Assembly (NCBI RefSeq): GCF_039645565.1
Contig: NZ_CP147914.1
Location: 1,609,573 to 1,673,572, forward strand
Source of the DNA: Sulfurimonas sp. HSL1-2
Lineage (GTDB): Bacteria > Campylobacterota > Campylobacteria > Campylobacterales > Sulfurimonadaceae
Length of the DNA: 64,000 nt
Direction of reading: 5' to 3'
Shown here: positions 20,425 to 28,178 of the stretch, in pieces
Numbering within the stretch: the stretch's first letter is position 1
Layout: every line of letters starts with the position of its first letter
The notes under the pieces: model-generated
The model's input: only the letters and a program-made list of their open reading frames with translations
Told to the model about the DNA's origin: nothing
The model's database searches: none
Translations under genes and position numbers: made by a program

Positions 20425-21567
20425 ATGCACAGCAACACCGTACGCTATATCCGTAACCTTTTCAGAAGCAGCGGGGCGGTTCCCCTGCATGCACCGCGTT
20501 TCGTGGGGAACGAAAAGAACTACCTCGGCAGCTGTATCGAAAGTGTAGAGGTCTCATCGGAGGGCGAATACGTCGAACGGTTCGAAGGGATGGTCAGCGA
20601 ATACTGCGGGGCCCGCCATGCCGTTGCCTTCAACGCTTCCGAATCGGCGATGCGCGTCGCCCTCGTCCTGGCGGGGACGGGTCCCGACTGCGAAGTCCTG
20701 ACCCAGCCGCTCGCCCACGCCATGACGGCCAACACCGTCGACAGCCTCGGTGCTGAGCCCATTTTCATCGACGTCGAACGCAAGACGATGGGCATGGACC
20801 CGGACCGGTTGCGCGAGTTCCTTGCCTACAACGCAGAAGTCCGCGATGAGGGGTGTTTCAACCGCCGCACCCAACGCCGCATCACCGCCTGCGTTCCGGT
20901 CCATATTCTGGGCTTTCCCTGCCGCATCGATGAGATCCGGACCGTCTGCGACGAGTACGGCATCATGCTTATCGAGGATGCAACGGAGGCCTTCGGATCG
21001 TCGTATAAAGGGACCATGGCAGGACGTTTCGGCCACTGCGGTATCTACGGTTTCGAAGGCCATAAGATCGCCACATGCGGGGACGGCGGCGTGCTCGTCT
21101 GTGACGACGAGGCCTTGGCGGAAGCGGCGAGAAGCACCGGTACGATCCCCTATCTTTCCGATGCGAAGGAAGCAGCCCAGGGGCGTTTCAGCTGCCGTAT
21201 GTCCAATCTGAATGCGGCGGTCGGCTGTGCCCAGATGGAGCATATGAAAACGATCGTCACCAAACAGCGCGATCTTGCCCGCCGCTACCAGGAGTTCTTT
21301 GCCGACTACGAAGAGGAGGAGGAAGTCAAGCTCTTCCGGGTGAAAAAACAGAGCGAGCCCAACTGCTGGCTCAATGCCCTGCTCTTCGAAGCGCCCGAAG
21401 ACCGCGATGCCTTTTTGGATGCGACGAATGCCGAAGGGGTCGCCACGAGCGCCCTCTGGCCGCTGATCAGCGACCTGCCGCGTTTTTGCGAATGCGCCGG
21501 CACGGATGCGGACAATGCGCGCTGGCTCCAGGCGCATATCGCCACCCTGCCCAGCGGGGTGCGCTAG
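20425..21567 (+). CDS. DegT/DnrJ/EryC1-family sugar aminotransferase (LegC-like)
   Basis: This is a PLP-dependent aminotransferase acting on nucleotide-activated sugars. The N-terminal VPLHAPRFVGNEKNYL and VSSEGEYVERFE resemble LegC-type enzymes of legionaminic or related nonulosonic acid pathways. The PLP aspartate is in IEDATEAFGSSY (about 183-194) and the Schiff-base lysine is K214 in FEGHKIATCGDGG. AAGGAAGAG precedes the ATG at 20425. The product would be surface-glycan related, but no other sugar-pathway gene is nearby, so the substrate is open. It is convergent with the esterase-like gene, with a four-base overlap. Confidence 0.82.
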   Translation: MHSNTVRYIRNLFRSSGAVPLHAPRFVGNEKNYLGSCIESVEVSSEGEYVERFEGMVSEYCGARHAVAFNASESAMRVALVLAGTGPDCEVLTQPLAHAMTANTVDSLGAEPIFIDVERKTMGMDPDRLREFLAYNAEVRDEGCFNRRTQRRITACVPVHILGFPCRIDEIRTVCDEYGIMLIEDATEAFGSSYKGTMAGRFGHCGIYGFEGHKIATCGDGGVLVCDDEALAEAARSTGTIPYLSDAKEAAQGRFSCRMSNLNAAVGCAQMEHMKTIVTKQRDLARRYQEFFADYEEEEEVKLFRVKKQSEPNCWLNALLFEAPEDRDAFLDATNAEGVATSALWPLISDLPRFCECAGTDADNARWLQAHIATLPSGVR

Positions 21568-22115
21568 GCATCGCGGTAAAACGTTTCGATCCGTTCCAGG
21601 TACGCCCCCAGATTTTCAAAACGGTGATTTCCGCCCGTTTCCACCACGACCTCATACCCTTCGTAAACGGCCTCGGCCACCTTGTAATCAAGTAGCTCGT
21701 CCCCCGTCTGCAGCAGGACCAGCAGCCGTGCATCCGGCAGCCGCATCGTCTCGGCAATGCGTGCCAGCTGCAGCAGGTACTCGCTTTTCCATTCAAAGGG
21801 TTCCCCGCTGCACCAGAACGTATTGGTGCCCACATACGGCGCCAGGGTCTGGTAGGGATGCACGGAGGGGTTGATCAGTACGGCATCGAGCCCAAACTCG
21901 CTGCTCAGCGCCGTCGCATAGAAGCCGCCCAGTGACGAACCGATCAAGAGGGAAATATCATACTGCTCGATCACACGGCGCAGTGCCGCCATGGCGGTGT
22001 CCGGTTCGACCGGGACATCGGGGGAAAGCACCTCGGTTTCACCGAAATGCGTCTTGAGCAGGCGGGTTTTCGTCGAATCGCCGCAGCTGGCGAAGCCGTG
22101 GATATAGAGGATCAT
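21564..22115 (-). CDS. YqiA/YcfP-type alpha/beta-fold esterase-like protein
   Basis: This is a small alpha/beta hydrolase of the UPF0227/YqiA type. MILYIHGFAS opens the fold, LLIGSSLGGFYA carries the nucleophile Ser (about residue 61), Asp is in TGDELLDYKVA and His in GGNHRFENL. The ATG at 22115 is preferred over a GTG two codons upstream because it gives the family N-terminus. It lies a few bases after the Hpt gene, so the two are probably one transcript. The substrate is unknown. Confidence 0.8.
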   Translation of the reverse strand: MILYIHGFASCGDSTKTRLLKTHFGETEVLSPDVPVEPDTAMAALRRVIEQYDISLLIGSSLGGFYATALSSEFGLDAVLINPSVHPYQTLAPYVGTNTFWCSGEPFEWKSEYLLQLARIAETMRLPDARLLVLLQTGDELLDYKVAEAVYEGYEVVVETGGNHRFENLGAYLERIETFYRDA

Positions 22116-22124
22116 ATTCACTCG

Positions 22125-22439
22125 TCACCCATTGCCCAACAGCGCCCTCACTCCGGAAACCTCTCCGCTGGACCTGAAGGTCTCTTCCAGGACGGCGAAC
22201 ACCCGGCCGGCGTCACTGTTGCCCATATTCATCACAAGCCCCTTCAACGCATGCAGCGAGTGCGCCACCCGCTCGGCGTCCGGCGGGACAACCGCCACCA
22301 ACGCCTTGAGCTGCAGGAGTTCCTTCCGCAGGTCCCTCGTGCCCGCCTCAAGCAGCGCATCCACCTGCGCAGCGTCCAGACCGAACGCTGCGAAATGCGT
22401 CCGTGCCGTCGCCAATGTGTCGGTGATCAATTGCTCCAT
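22125..22439 (-). CDS. Stand-alone histidine phosphotransfer (Hpt) protein
   Basis: This is a 104-aa all-helical protein with an Hpt signature: VAHSLHALKGLVMNMGN near residues 58-74, where H63 of H-x-L-K-G is the expected phosphoacceptor. It would shuttle phosphoryl groups between hybrid-kinase receivers and response regulators in the cytoplasm. Two hybrid kinases and two receiver proteins lie within 8.5 kb, and the NarL-type regulator is divergent from it 146 bp away. The match is to the motif rather than to a full domain, so I am fairly but not fully sure. Confidence 0.7.
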   Translation of the reverse strand: MEQLITDTLATARTHFAAFGLDAAQVDALLEAGTRDLRKELLQLKALVAVVPPDAERVAHSLHALKGLVMNMGNSDAGRVFAVLEETFRSSGEVSGVRALLGNG

Positions 22440-22585
22440 TTTTCCGTTCCTTCCGATCTGTTGGGGACAGGCTACCCCAGGATGAATTAAATCACGTTAA
22501 AGCATGTGCAACAGCTGCTTCCCATACTCTTTTTATTATAATGACGCTCAAAATCGTCCGGGAAGACGCTACGAAAGAGAGTGCC

Positions 22586-23224
22586 ATGCTGAACATTATC
22601 ATTGCCGACGACCATGAAATCGTCCGCAGCGGGCTGATCATGCTGATCGAGCAGCAGGAGGGGATGTCCGTGGCGGACAACGCCTCCTCCTTCGATGAGC
22701 TGATGGCCTGTCTTGCACGCAGGGCATATACCCTGCTGATCCTCGATCTGAACCTCGGGGACAAAAACGGCATGGAATCGATCGAAAGCGTCAGTGCGCG
22801 TCACCCCGAACTTCCCATCCTCGTCCTCAGCGCCTATCCAGAGGACCCTTATGCCCTGCAGGCGTTCCGGGCCGGTGCCTCTGGCTACCTCAACAAAGCC
22901 GTCATCGGCGCCGAACTCGTGCGGGCCATCCAGACCGTGGCCAAAGGCAAAAAATACATCAGCCCCACCCTGGAAGAGAGCATGCCCTACGGCACCGATC
23001 TCGGCAAGCAGGAAAAGGCGATGACCGCCGCGCTCTCCAAACGCGAGCTGGAGGTACTCTCCTTTATTGCACGGGGCAGCTCTTACAAGGAGATCGCCGC
23101 GGAACTGGGCGTCAGTCCCAAAACCGTCTCCACCTACCGGACCCGTATCCTGGAGAAGCTGAACCTCTCCAGCACGACGGAACTGCTCCGTTTCGCCTTC
23201 GAACACGATATCGCAGCCTACTGA
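22586..23224 (+). CDS. NarL/FixJ-family response regulator, GacA/UvrY-like
   Basis: The receiver (residues 1-120) has the acidic pair D8-D9, phosphoacceptor D54 in LLILDLNLGDKNG, S82 and K104. The LuxR-type HTH covers 148-210. Its recognition helix, SPKTVSTYRTRILEKL, is very close to that known for GacA/UvrY. ATG at 22586 is chosen because GAGAG precedes it and MLNIIIADDHE is the receiver start; an upstream ATG at 22541 would add 15 residues. A TATAAT (22537-22542) overlaps that upstream ATG, also favouring 22586. It is the likely reader of the TGTAGG-N6-CCTACA sites at 24.8, 28.1 and 30.7 kb. Confidence 0.88.
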   Translation: MLNIIIADDHEIVRSGLIMLIEQQEGMSVADNASSFDELMACLARRAYTLLILDLNLGDKNGMESIESVSARHPELPILVLSAYPEDPYALQAFRAGASGYLNKAVIGAELVRAIQTVAKGKKYISPTLEESMPYGTDLGKQEKAMTAALSKRELEVLSFIARGSSYKEIAAELGVSPKTVSTYRTRILEKLNLSSTTELLRFAFEHDIAAY

Positions 23225-23241
23225 AAACAGGACGGCTGCGC

Positions 23242-23778
23242 TTACCCGTTCCGGTCGAGCACGGCCCGGATCTGGTTGGGCAGATAGTACTTGAACTGCT
23301 TCGGAAAGATGAAAAAGTCGATGTCGCCCTTTTGTGTTTCCAGCCCCTGCCAGTCGTCGATGTCGAACCGCATCGCCACGACCCCCATCGACGGGATCTT
23401 TGAGACATGCTCTTCTGTCAGCATATTCGCGAATGCGGTCAGCTGCGGGTTATGTCCGATGACAAAGATCGTATCGGCGTCATCCTCCTGCAGCATGACG
23501 GTTTCGAGTATCGTCTCCGGCGGCGTCAGGTAAAGTTCGCTCAGGTAGAGCAGCGGCCCTTCAAAACCGACTTTTTTAGCCAGCCTGTCCGCACTCTCCT
23601 GCGCACGAAGCGCACTGCTGGAGAGGATGAGATCGGGCACGATCCCGCGCAGCAGCAGGTACGACCCGATCGTATTGATATCCCGGTATCCCCTGTCGGT
23701 CAATCCGCGCTCAAAATCGCTCGCGCCCGGCTCTTCCCAGTCGGATTTCGCATGATGAATCAGATATAGCGTTTTGAT
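23242..23778 (-). CDS. SixA-like phosphohistidine phosphatase, unclear start codon
   Basis: The protein aligns with the SixA branch of the histidine phosphatase family, which in E. coli removes phosphate from the ArcB Hpt domain. The reading frame begins, by homology, KTLYLIHHAKSDWEE, continues through SSSALRAQESADRL and has the second His in IFVIGHNPQLT. Two oddities are visible. The family RHA motif reads HHA, so the phosphate-binding Arg is His. No ATG, GTG or TTG precedes the motif: GGAAGG is followed by two ATC codons (23776-23781), and the nearest TTG (23703) would delete the active site. It is either an ATC start or a decayed gene. Confidence 0.65.
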   Translation of the reverse strand: MKTLYLIHHAKSDWEEPGASDFERGLTDRGYRDINTIGSYLLLRGIVPDLILSSSALRAQESADRLAKKVGFEGPLLYLSELYLTPPETILETVMLQEDDADTIFVIGHNPQLTAFANMLTEEHVSKIPSMGVVAMRFDIDDWQGLETQKGDIDFFIFPKQFKYYLPNQIRAVLDRNG

Positions 23779-23809
23779 GATATTGCCTTCCGAAGCCCGA
23801 GACGTCTGC

Positions 23810-24199
23810 TTAGATGCGCCCCAGCTCCTGTGACATGGTCTTGGCCGCTTTATCCATGATCATTTTTGCCAGCGCGACGTTTCCGTCGTCACGGAAAATG
23901 GCAAAGACGTTGATCTTCGCGAAGTTGTCCTGGCCGAACTCCCCGGCACTGTTGATCAGGAAGACGTGACCGTCGTGGGTCTTCGCCTCGATGGAGGAAG
24001 CTTCGCTGAAGCCGACGTCCAGTGAGGACTCGGTCACCATACGGAAGGCGTCATTGAAGATACTGGCCGAATAGGGAATATCCGTGCCCGTATGGTCATT
24101 GTCGATATAGAGGGTCTCACCGGAGTAGTTCAAAACGGCCGAACCGAGGTAGCCGTTCACCGCGCGGAGTCTCTGCATGGATTTGTCGAAATCGATCAT
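23810..24199 (-). CDS. Roadblock/LC7-like small protein
   Basis: This is a 129-aa soluble protein with the alternating hydrophobic pattern of the roadblock/LC7 fold: an N-terminal helix, then GYLGSAVLNYSGETLYID, a central helix, HVFLINSAGE, KINVFAIFRDDGNVALAKMIM and a C-terminal helix. Such proteins often modulate small GTPases or act as scaffolds. AAGGA precedes the ATG. It lies between the PAS gene (15 bp) and the SixA-like gene (31 bp) in one leftward unit. The fold assignment is by eye. Confidence 0.55.
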   Translation of the reverse strand: MIDFDKSMQRLRAVNGYLGSAVLNYSGETLYIDNDHTGTDIPYSASIFNDAFRMVTESSLDVGFSEASSIEAKTHDGHVFLINSAGEFGQDNFAKINVFAIFRDDGNVALAKMIMDKAAKTMSQELGRI

Positions 24200-24214
24200 T
24201 GTCTGTCCTTCTTC

Positions 24215-24733
24215 TTATTTGTTCAGCGACTGCATGAAGTCGTTGAATGTGTCCGCGCTCTGGCCGTTTTCGGCAAGAAAATCCAGCAGCGCTTTTTCGG
24301 AAGCCTCAACACCCTCGCTCTTTTCGATCTCAAGCAGCTTCGCATAGAGCGGGAGGATGACGTCCCGGGCCTTCTGCGTCATACGGCGGCGCGTCGAAAC
24401 GTAGTTTCTGAATGAGCCGTCCGGGTTCTTGGCCATACGGACCTGGGCAAGTACGAGGTAGTATCCCCCGTCTTTACAGAGGTTTTTGACAAACGCATAG
24501 ACGTCTTTGCCCGCTTTGATGTTCTCCCAGAGGTACTTGAAGATCACTTTCGGCATATCGGGATGGCGCAGGATCGCATGCGGCTGATCCAGCAGGTCGC
24601 CCTGCGAGTAACCGGAGATCTTCATAAAAATCGGGTTGGTGTAGGTGATTTTCCCTTCGGCATCCGCTTTGGATACGATCATATCCACGTCGGTTACTTC
24701 ATGTTCCGCATCGGTCGGTGTCGGTCTTTCCAT
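24215..24733 (-). CDS. Single PAS-domain signalling protein
   Basis: Residues about 10-125 are a PAS domain like those of Aer and related redox or ligand sensors (VSKADAEGKITYTNPIFMKI, SGYSQGDLLDQPHAILRHPD, then YYLVLAQVRMAKNPDGSFRNYVSTRR). The C-terminal 45 residues are helical and no output domain is attached. It probably signals by binding a partner kinase in the same island. The PAS core resembles the first PAS of the FIST kinase next door. The ATG has AGGGG upstream, and its promoter carries the TGTAGG box. Confidence 0.82.
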   Translation of the reverse strand: MERPTPTDAEHEVTDVDMIVSKADAEGKITYTNPIFMKISGYSQGDLLDQPHAILRHPDMPKVIFKYLWENIKAGKDVYAFVKNLCKDGGYYLVLAQVRMAKNPDGSFRNYVSTRRRMTQKARDVILPLYAKLLEIEKSEGVEASEKALLDFLAENGQSADTFNDFMQSLNK

Positions 24734-24766
24734 TATCTGGCCCCTTCGTTATTTTTTCACGGGGCA

Positions 24767-24812
24767 ATCTTAACGGAAAGGCACGGTCGGAATATGTAGG
24801 AAATATCCTACA
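24767..24812 (-). promoter_or_regulatory. GacA-box-like site A and promoter of the PAS-LC7-sixA unit
   Basis: TGTAGGAAATATCCTACA (24795-24812) is a palindrome with 7-bp arms. Reading leftward, exactly 22 bp separate it from a -10-like TAAGAT (24767-24772). No -35 consensus is present. A lone TGTAGGG half-site lies at 24826-24832. The centre falls near -43, the position of an activator touching RNA polymerase. Confidence 0.75.
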
Positions 24813-24865
24813 GGCGAATCGGGAGTGTAGGGATGCCTCTCAGGCGTGGGTGGTTCGGCGGAGGG

Positions 24866-27800
24866 TCAGGAGTATTGCCGGAGCACGGCCTCGAGCTTTT
24901 TCTCTTCGAGCGGCTTGGTGAGGTAGCCGTTCATGCCGCTTTGTAAAAACTTCTCCCTGTCGCCTTCCATGGCGTTCGCCGTCAGCGCGATAATCGGAAC
25001 GCTGCTGCCGAGTCTCTCCCGGATGCGGCGGGTCGCATCGAGGCCGTTCATCACGGGCATATTGACGTCCATCAGGATCAGATCGAACGCCTCTTTCTCC
25101 ATTTTGTCAAGGACCTCCTGCCCGTTCTCGACGAAGACCGCGTCGATGCCGTACTGCGACAGCAGCAGCTGGACCAGCAGGCGGTTCATCTCCAGGTCTT
25201 CGGCGACCAGTACTTTCATCCCGCTGTTGACCGCCTGCTCCGCACCTGTGTCTGCCGTTTCGCTTTCGTCCGCCTCCGTCAAAGCTTTGGATGCGGCATC
25301 GTACGATGCCAGCATGAGATCAAAATAGAAGACCGTCCCTTTCCCCTCTTTACTGTACAGTTTGAGTTCGCTGCCCATGGCCTCGACCAGGGAGGCGCAG
25401 ATACTCAGTCCCAGACCGGTCCCCCCGAACTCCCGTGTCGTCGACTCGTTCGCCTGGGTGAAGGGGCTGAAAATGCGCTCCTGTTTCTCTTTCTGGATGC
25501 CGATCCCGTTGTCTTCGACAACAAAACGGACGAGCTGGCCCTCTTTGGGATGGATTTCGAGGACCTCGGTGCGCAGCTGCACCTCACCCGATGCCGGCGT
25601 GAATTTGATGGCGTTGGAGAGCAGATTGATGATGATCTGCTTCAGGCGCGTCGGGTCCCCGAGTACGACCGCATCCATCTCCGGGTCAAACCGGCTGGCG
25701 TAGTTCAGCTGCTTCTGAAGCGCGGCGGGCTGCATCAGGGAGAACGCGGTATTGAGCTCCGCGTATAGGTCGACGGGGATATGCTCAAGCACCATGTGGT
25801 GGCTCTTGATTTTTGAAAAATCGAGGACGTCGTTGATGATCTCGAGCAGGGTCGCCGAGGAGCGTTCGATAATGTCGAGATACTCCAGCTGCTGGGCATT
25901 CAGACCGCTCTTTTTCAGCATGCCGGTGAATCCGAGGATCCCGTTCATCGGGGTGCGGATCTCATGGGACATATTGGCCAGGAACGTCGCCTGGGCCTCT
26001 TCGGCCTTCTCGGCCTGGATACGCGCCTCCTCCAGCTCGGTGACGTCGTTGAAGGAGCAGAAGATGTACTCATCGTTTTCGAACTTCACCTGTCTCGCCC
26101 TCACCGAAAACGTACGGACGGTCCCCTCCCGGTCCTCCATCAGCGCCTTGTGGATCCGGTTGGGTTCGTCCAGGAGCTTTTGGTACCACGACCGTCTTCC
26201 CCCCGCACTGAGGAAACCCTCTTTGGGGATAAAGAGGGAATTGATGCAGCGCTTGGAGTTCATAAGGTCATCAAGGTCGTCAAAGGGGAAGAGCCTGAAA
26301 AAGGTCTGGTTCACCTTTTCCGTGACGCCGTTGCGGATGATGAGAATGATACTTTCGTCGTTGTTGAGCAGTTTCTGCGTAAAGGTATGCTCGCGTTTGT
26401 AGGCCAGCTGCGTCTCGATCAGGTCGGTGATATCTTCCCGGATCGCGAAAAACTCCGAAATCCTGTTCCGTTCATCGTGCAGGGGGATAATGGAGCTTTT
26501 GACGTAATAGTCGGTGCCGTCTTTGCGGCGGTTCGCAAAACTGCCGTGCCAGATCTGCCCCGCGGTAATCGTATTCCACATCTCTTCAAAGAGCGAATCG
26601 GGGGTATTCGGGCTGCGGACAATATTATGCGACTGCCCGATCAGTTCACCGCGCGTGTAGCCGCTGATCCGTTCGAAGTTCGGATTGACGTAGGTAATGA
26701 TGCCGTTCCTGTCCGTTTTGGAAACGATCAGAACGTCATTGATGCCGTCAATATGCTCCTGCAGGCTCCTTTTTGCCGCCGCCAGCGACCGGGACTGCTC
26801 TTCGAGTGCTTTCGTATTGTAATCGATGAGATGAAACACGGCCTTTTCGCCGGCATTGACGGCCCGCTGCTGCTTCCGCCCGCCGAGCGGGCTGTCAAAC
26901 CGTTGATTCTGCGTTCCCTTTTCGCGCAGGAAGAGAATCGTCGAAGTGATGTTGAGCAGCTCCGCCCCCGACGCAGAGGAATAAAACTCCCCGTAGGTAA
27001 AAAATCCGCACGCGGGGGCAAAGGAGTCGATCTTGTCCAGTGCCACCTCAAGCTGCTTGCCCAGGAACTGTTTCCGGCCCGAACAGGAGTAGATGAATGC
27101 CGCCTGTAGCGTCTGTGCTTCGCTGGGGATCGTCTCCCCGGGGATGTAGCTGTTGACAAGATCGGCACTGCCGATGCCGAACTGTACACGGTCCCCTACG
27201 CTCAGATTGCCGGCATAGAGGACGCTCCCGTCTTCGAACGCCCCGATCATGGAACGGGCGATCGGGATCCCGCCGCTCTGCTTGATGAGGGGGAATCCCA
27301 TTGCCGATGCGGGAAGCTCCCGGACGACGGACTCTCCGAGTACCTCCCGGTAGAGTTCGATCGTGGCCTCTCCGTCAATGGTATAGACCCGGTTCTTCTC
27401 TGCGCGGGTGATCGTCATCTCTCTGCCGACGGGGCGCCACCCCATATTCAGATCCTGAAATACCTCCAGAGACTCCCCGATGAGCGCGACACCGACCGCC
27501 CCGCCTTCAAAAACGCGCTCCTGGTGGATGGTATAGGTGTGCTTGAAACGCAGCAGGTCCCCTGCCATACCGCCTGCAATCGGGATGTTGTTGCAATTGG
27601 CGGCGCGGAAAGCCTCCAGAAAATCACTGCCGTGCTGAATGCCGTCGGCAAAGGTGATGATACAGCGGACATCGTCCTTGCAGAGTGCCTCCCCGAGTTT
27701 TTTCCCGAGAGAAAACGACTCCGTATCAACATCAGAGACGGCCAGGATGTGGCTCTTCTCAAAGACGGAAATACCCAGCACCGTCTGCTTCTCCGTCATC

Positions 27801-28018
27801 ACGCCTCCGACGATCTCCCCCACCGTCGATGCGCCGATCAGCGTCGCATCGGGCAGCACCGATAGCACCGTCGCCGCGATCCCGCTGACAGCCTCCCGAT
27901 CCTCAATGGAGGAGAACATCTGCACAAGAATCGTCTTGGCCTCAAGATCAATACCCGTCTCCGCAAGTGCTTTTTCGAGGCTCTCTTTGTCACTGTAAAT
28001 ATGGTTAAACTGTATCAT
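24866..28018 (-). CDS. Soluble hybrid histidine kinase: FIST-PAS-PAS-HisKA-HATPase-REC
   Basis: This is a 1050-aa cytoplasmic hybrid kinase. FIST_N/FIST_C sensory domains cover about residues 25-365 (TLIGASTVGEIVGG, PIAGGMAGD, ACGFFTYGEF). A PAS domain spans about 425-535, and a more diverged PAS-like segment about 545-660. HisKA has H685 in MSHEIRTPMNGILGF, the ATPase shows NLLSNAIKF, DNGIGI and GTGLGLSI, and the C-terminal receiver has D984 in LILMDVNMPVMNG and K1035. No membrane segment is seen, so the stimulus is internal; FIST is thought to bind small ligands. It is divergent from the GAF kinase, with site B between them. Confidence 0.92.
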   Translation of the reverse strand: MIQFNHIYSDKESLEKALAETGIDLEAKTILVQMFSSIEDREAVSGIAATVLSVLPDATLIGASTVGEIVGGVMTEKQTVLGISVFEKSHILAVSDVDTESFSLGKKLGEALCKDDVRCIITFADGIQHGSDFLEAFRAANCNNIPIAGGMAGDLLRFKHTYTIHQERVFEGGAVGVALIGESLEVFQDLNMGWRPVGREMTITRAEKNRVYTIDGEATIELYREVLGESVVRELPASAMGFPLIKQSGGIPIARSMIGAFEDGSVLYAGNLSVGDRVQFGIGSADLVNSYIPGETIPSEAQTLQAAFIYSCSGRKQFLGKQLEVALDKIDSFAPACGFFTYGEFYSSASGAELLNITSTILFLREKGTQNQRFDSPLGGRKQQRAVNAGEKAVFHLIDYNTKALEEQSRSLAAAKRSLQEHIDGINDVLIVSKTDRNGIITYVNPNFERISGYTRGELIGQSHNIVRSPNTPDSLFEEMWNTITAGQIWHGSFANRRKDGTDYYVKSSIIPLHDERNRISEFFAIREDITDLIETQLAYKREHTFTQKLLNNDESIILIIRNGVTEKVNQTFFRLFPFDDLDDLMNSKRCINSLFIPKEGFLSAGGRRSWYQKLLDEPNRIHKALMEDREGTVRTFSVRARQVKFENDEYIFCSFNDVTELEEARIQAEKAEEAQATFLANMSHEIRTPMNGILGFTGMLKKSGLNAQQLEYLDIIERSSATLLEIINDVLDFSKIKSHHMVLEHIPVDLYAELNTAFSLMQPAALQKQLNYASRFDPEMDAVVLGDPTRLKQIIINLLSNAIKFTPASGEVQLRTEVLEIHPKEGQLVRFVVEDNGIGIQKEKQERIFSPFTQANESTTREFGGTGLGLSICASLVEAMGSELKLYSKEGKGTVFYFDLMLASYDAASKALTEADESETADTGAEQAVNSGMKVLVAEDLEMNRLLVQLLLSQYGIDAVFVENGQEVLDKMEKEAFDLILMDVNMPVMNGLDATRRIRERLGSSVPIIALTANAMEGDREKFLQSGMNGYLTKPLEEKKLEAVLRQYS

Positions 28019-28075
28019 TTATTGCGCTGTTTCTCAATGTGTCTTTTTATGTATTGTCTCAATTGTATCACGAAG

Positions 28076-28121
28076 TGTAGGCATTTTCCTACAGTTTTCC
28101 CTGCTGCCTTTTAACTATAAT
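28076..28121 (+). promoter_or_regulatory. GacA-box-like site B and promoter of the GAF kinase gene
   Basis: TGTAGGCATTTTCCTACA (28076-28093) is followed after exactly 22 bp by a perfect TATAAT (28116-28121) for the rightward kinase gene. There is no -35 consensus. In the leftward direction a weaker TACATA (28048-28053) also lies exactly 22 bp away, so the site could serve both divergent kinase genes. Confidence 0.78.
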
Positions 28122-28178
28122 CCGTCTCAAAGCTTCCGGGCCGTTCCGCCCGTACACGCCATTCAGGAGGGGATACCG

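Noticed and set aside
22497-22514. A fourth TGTAGG-N6-CCTACA site 22 bp before the -10 of the NarL regulator itself
   Set aside because: The sequence at that position does not match the palindrome, so autoregulation through the same box is not supported.
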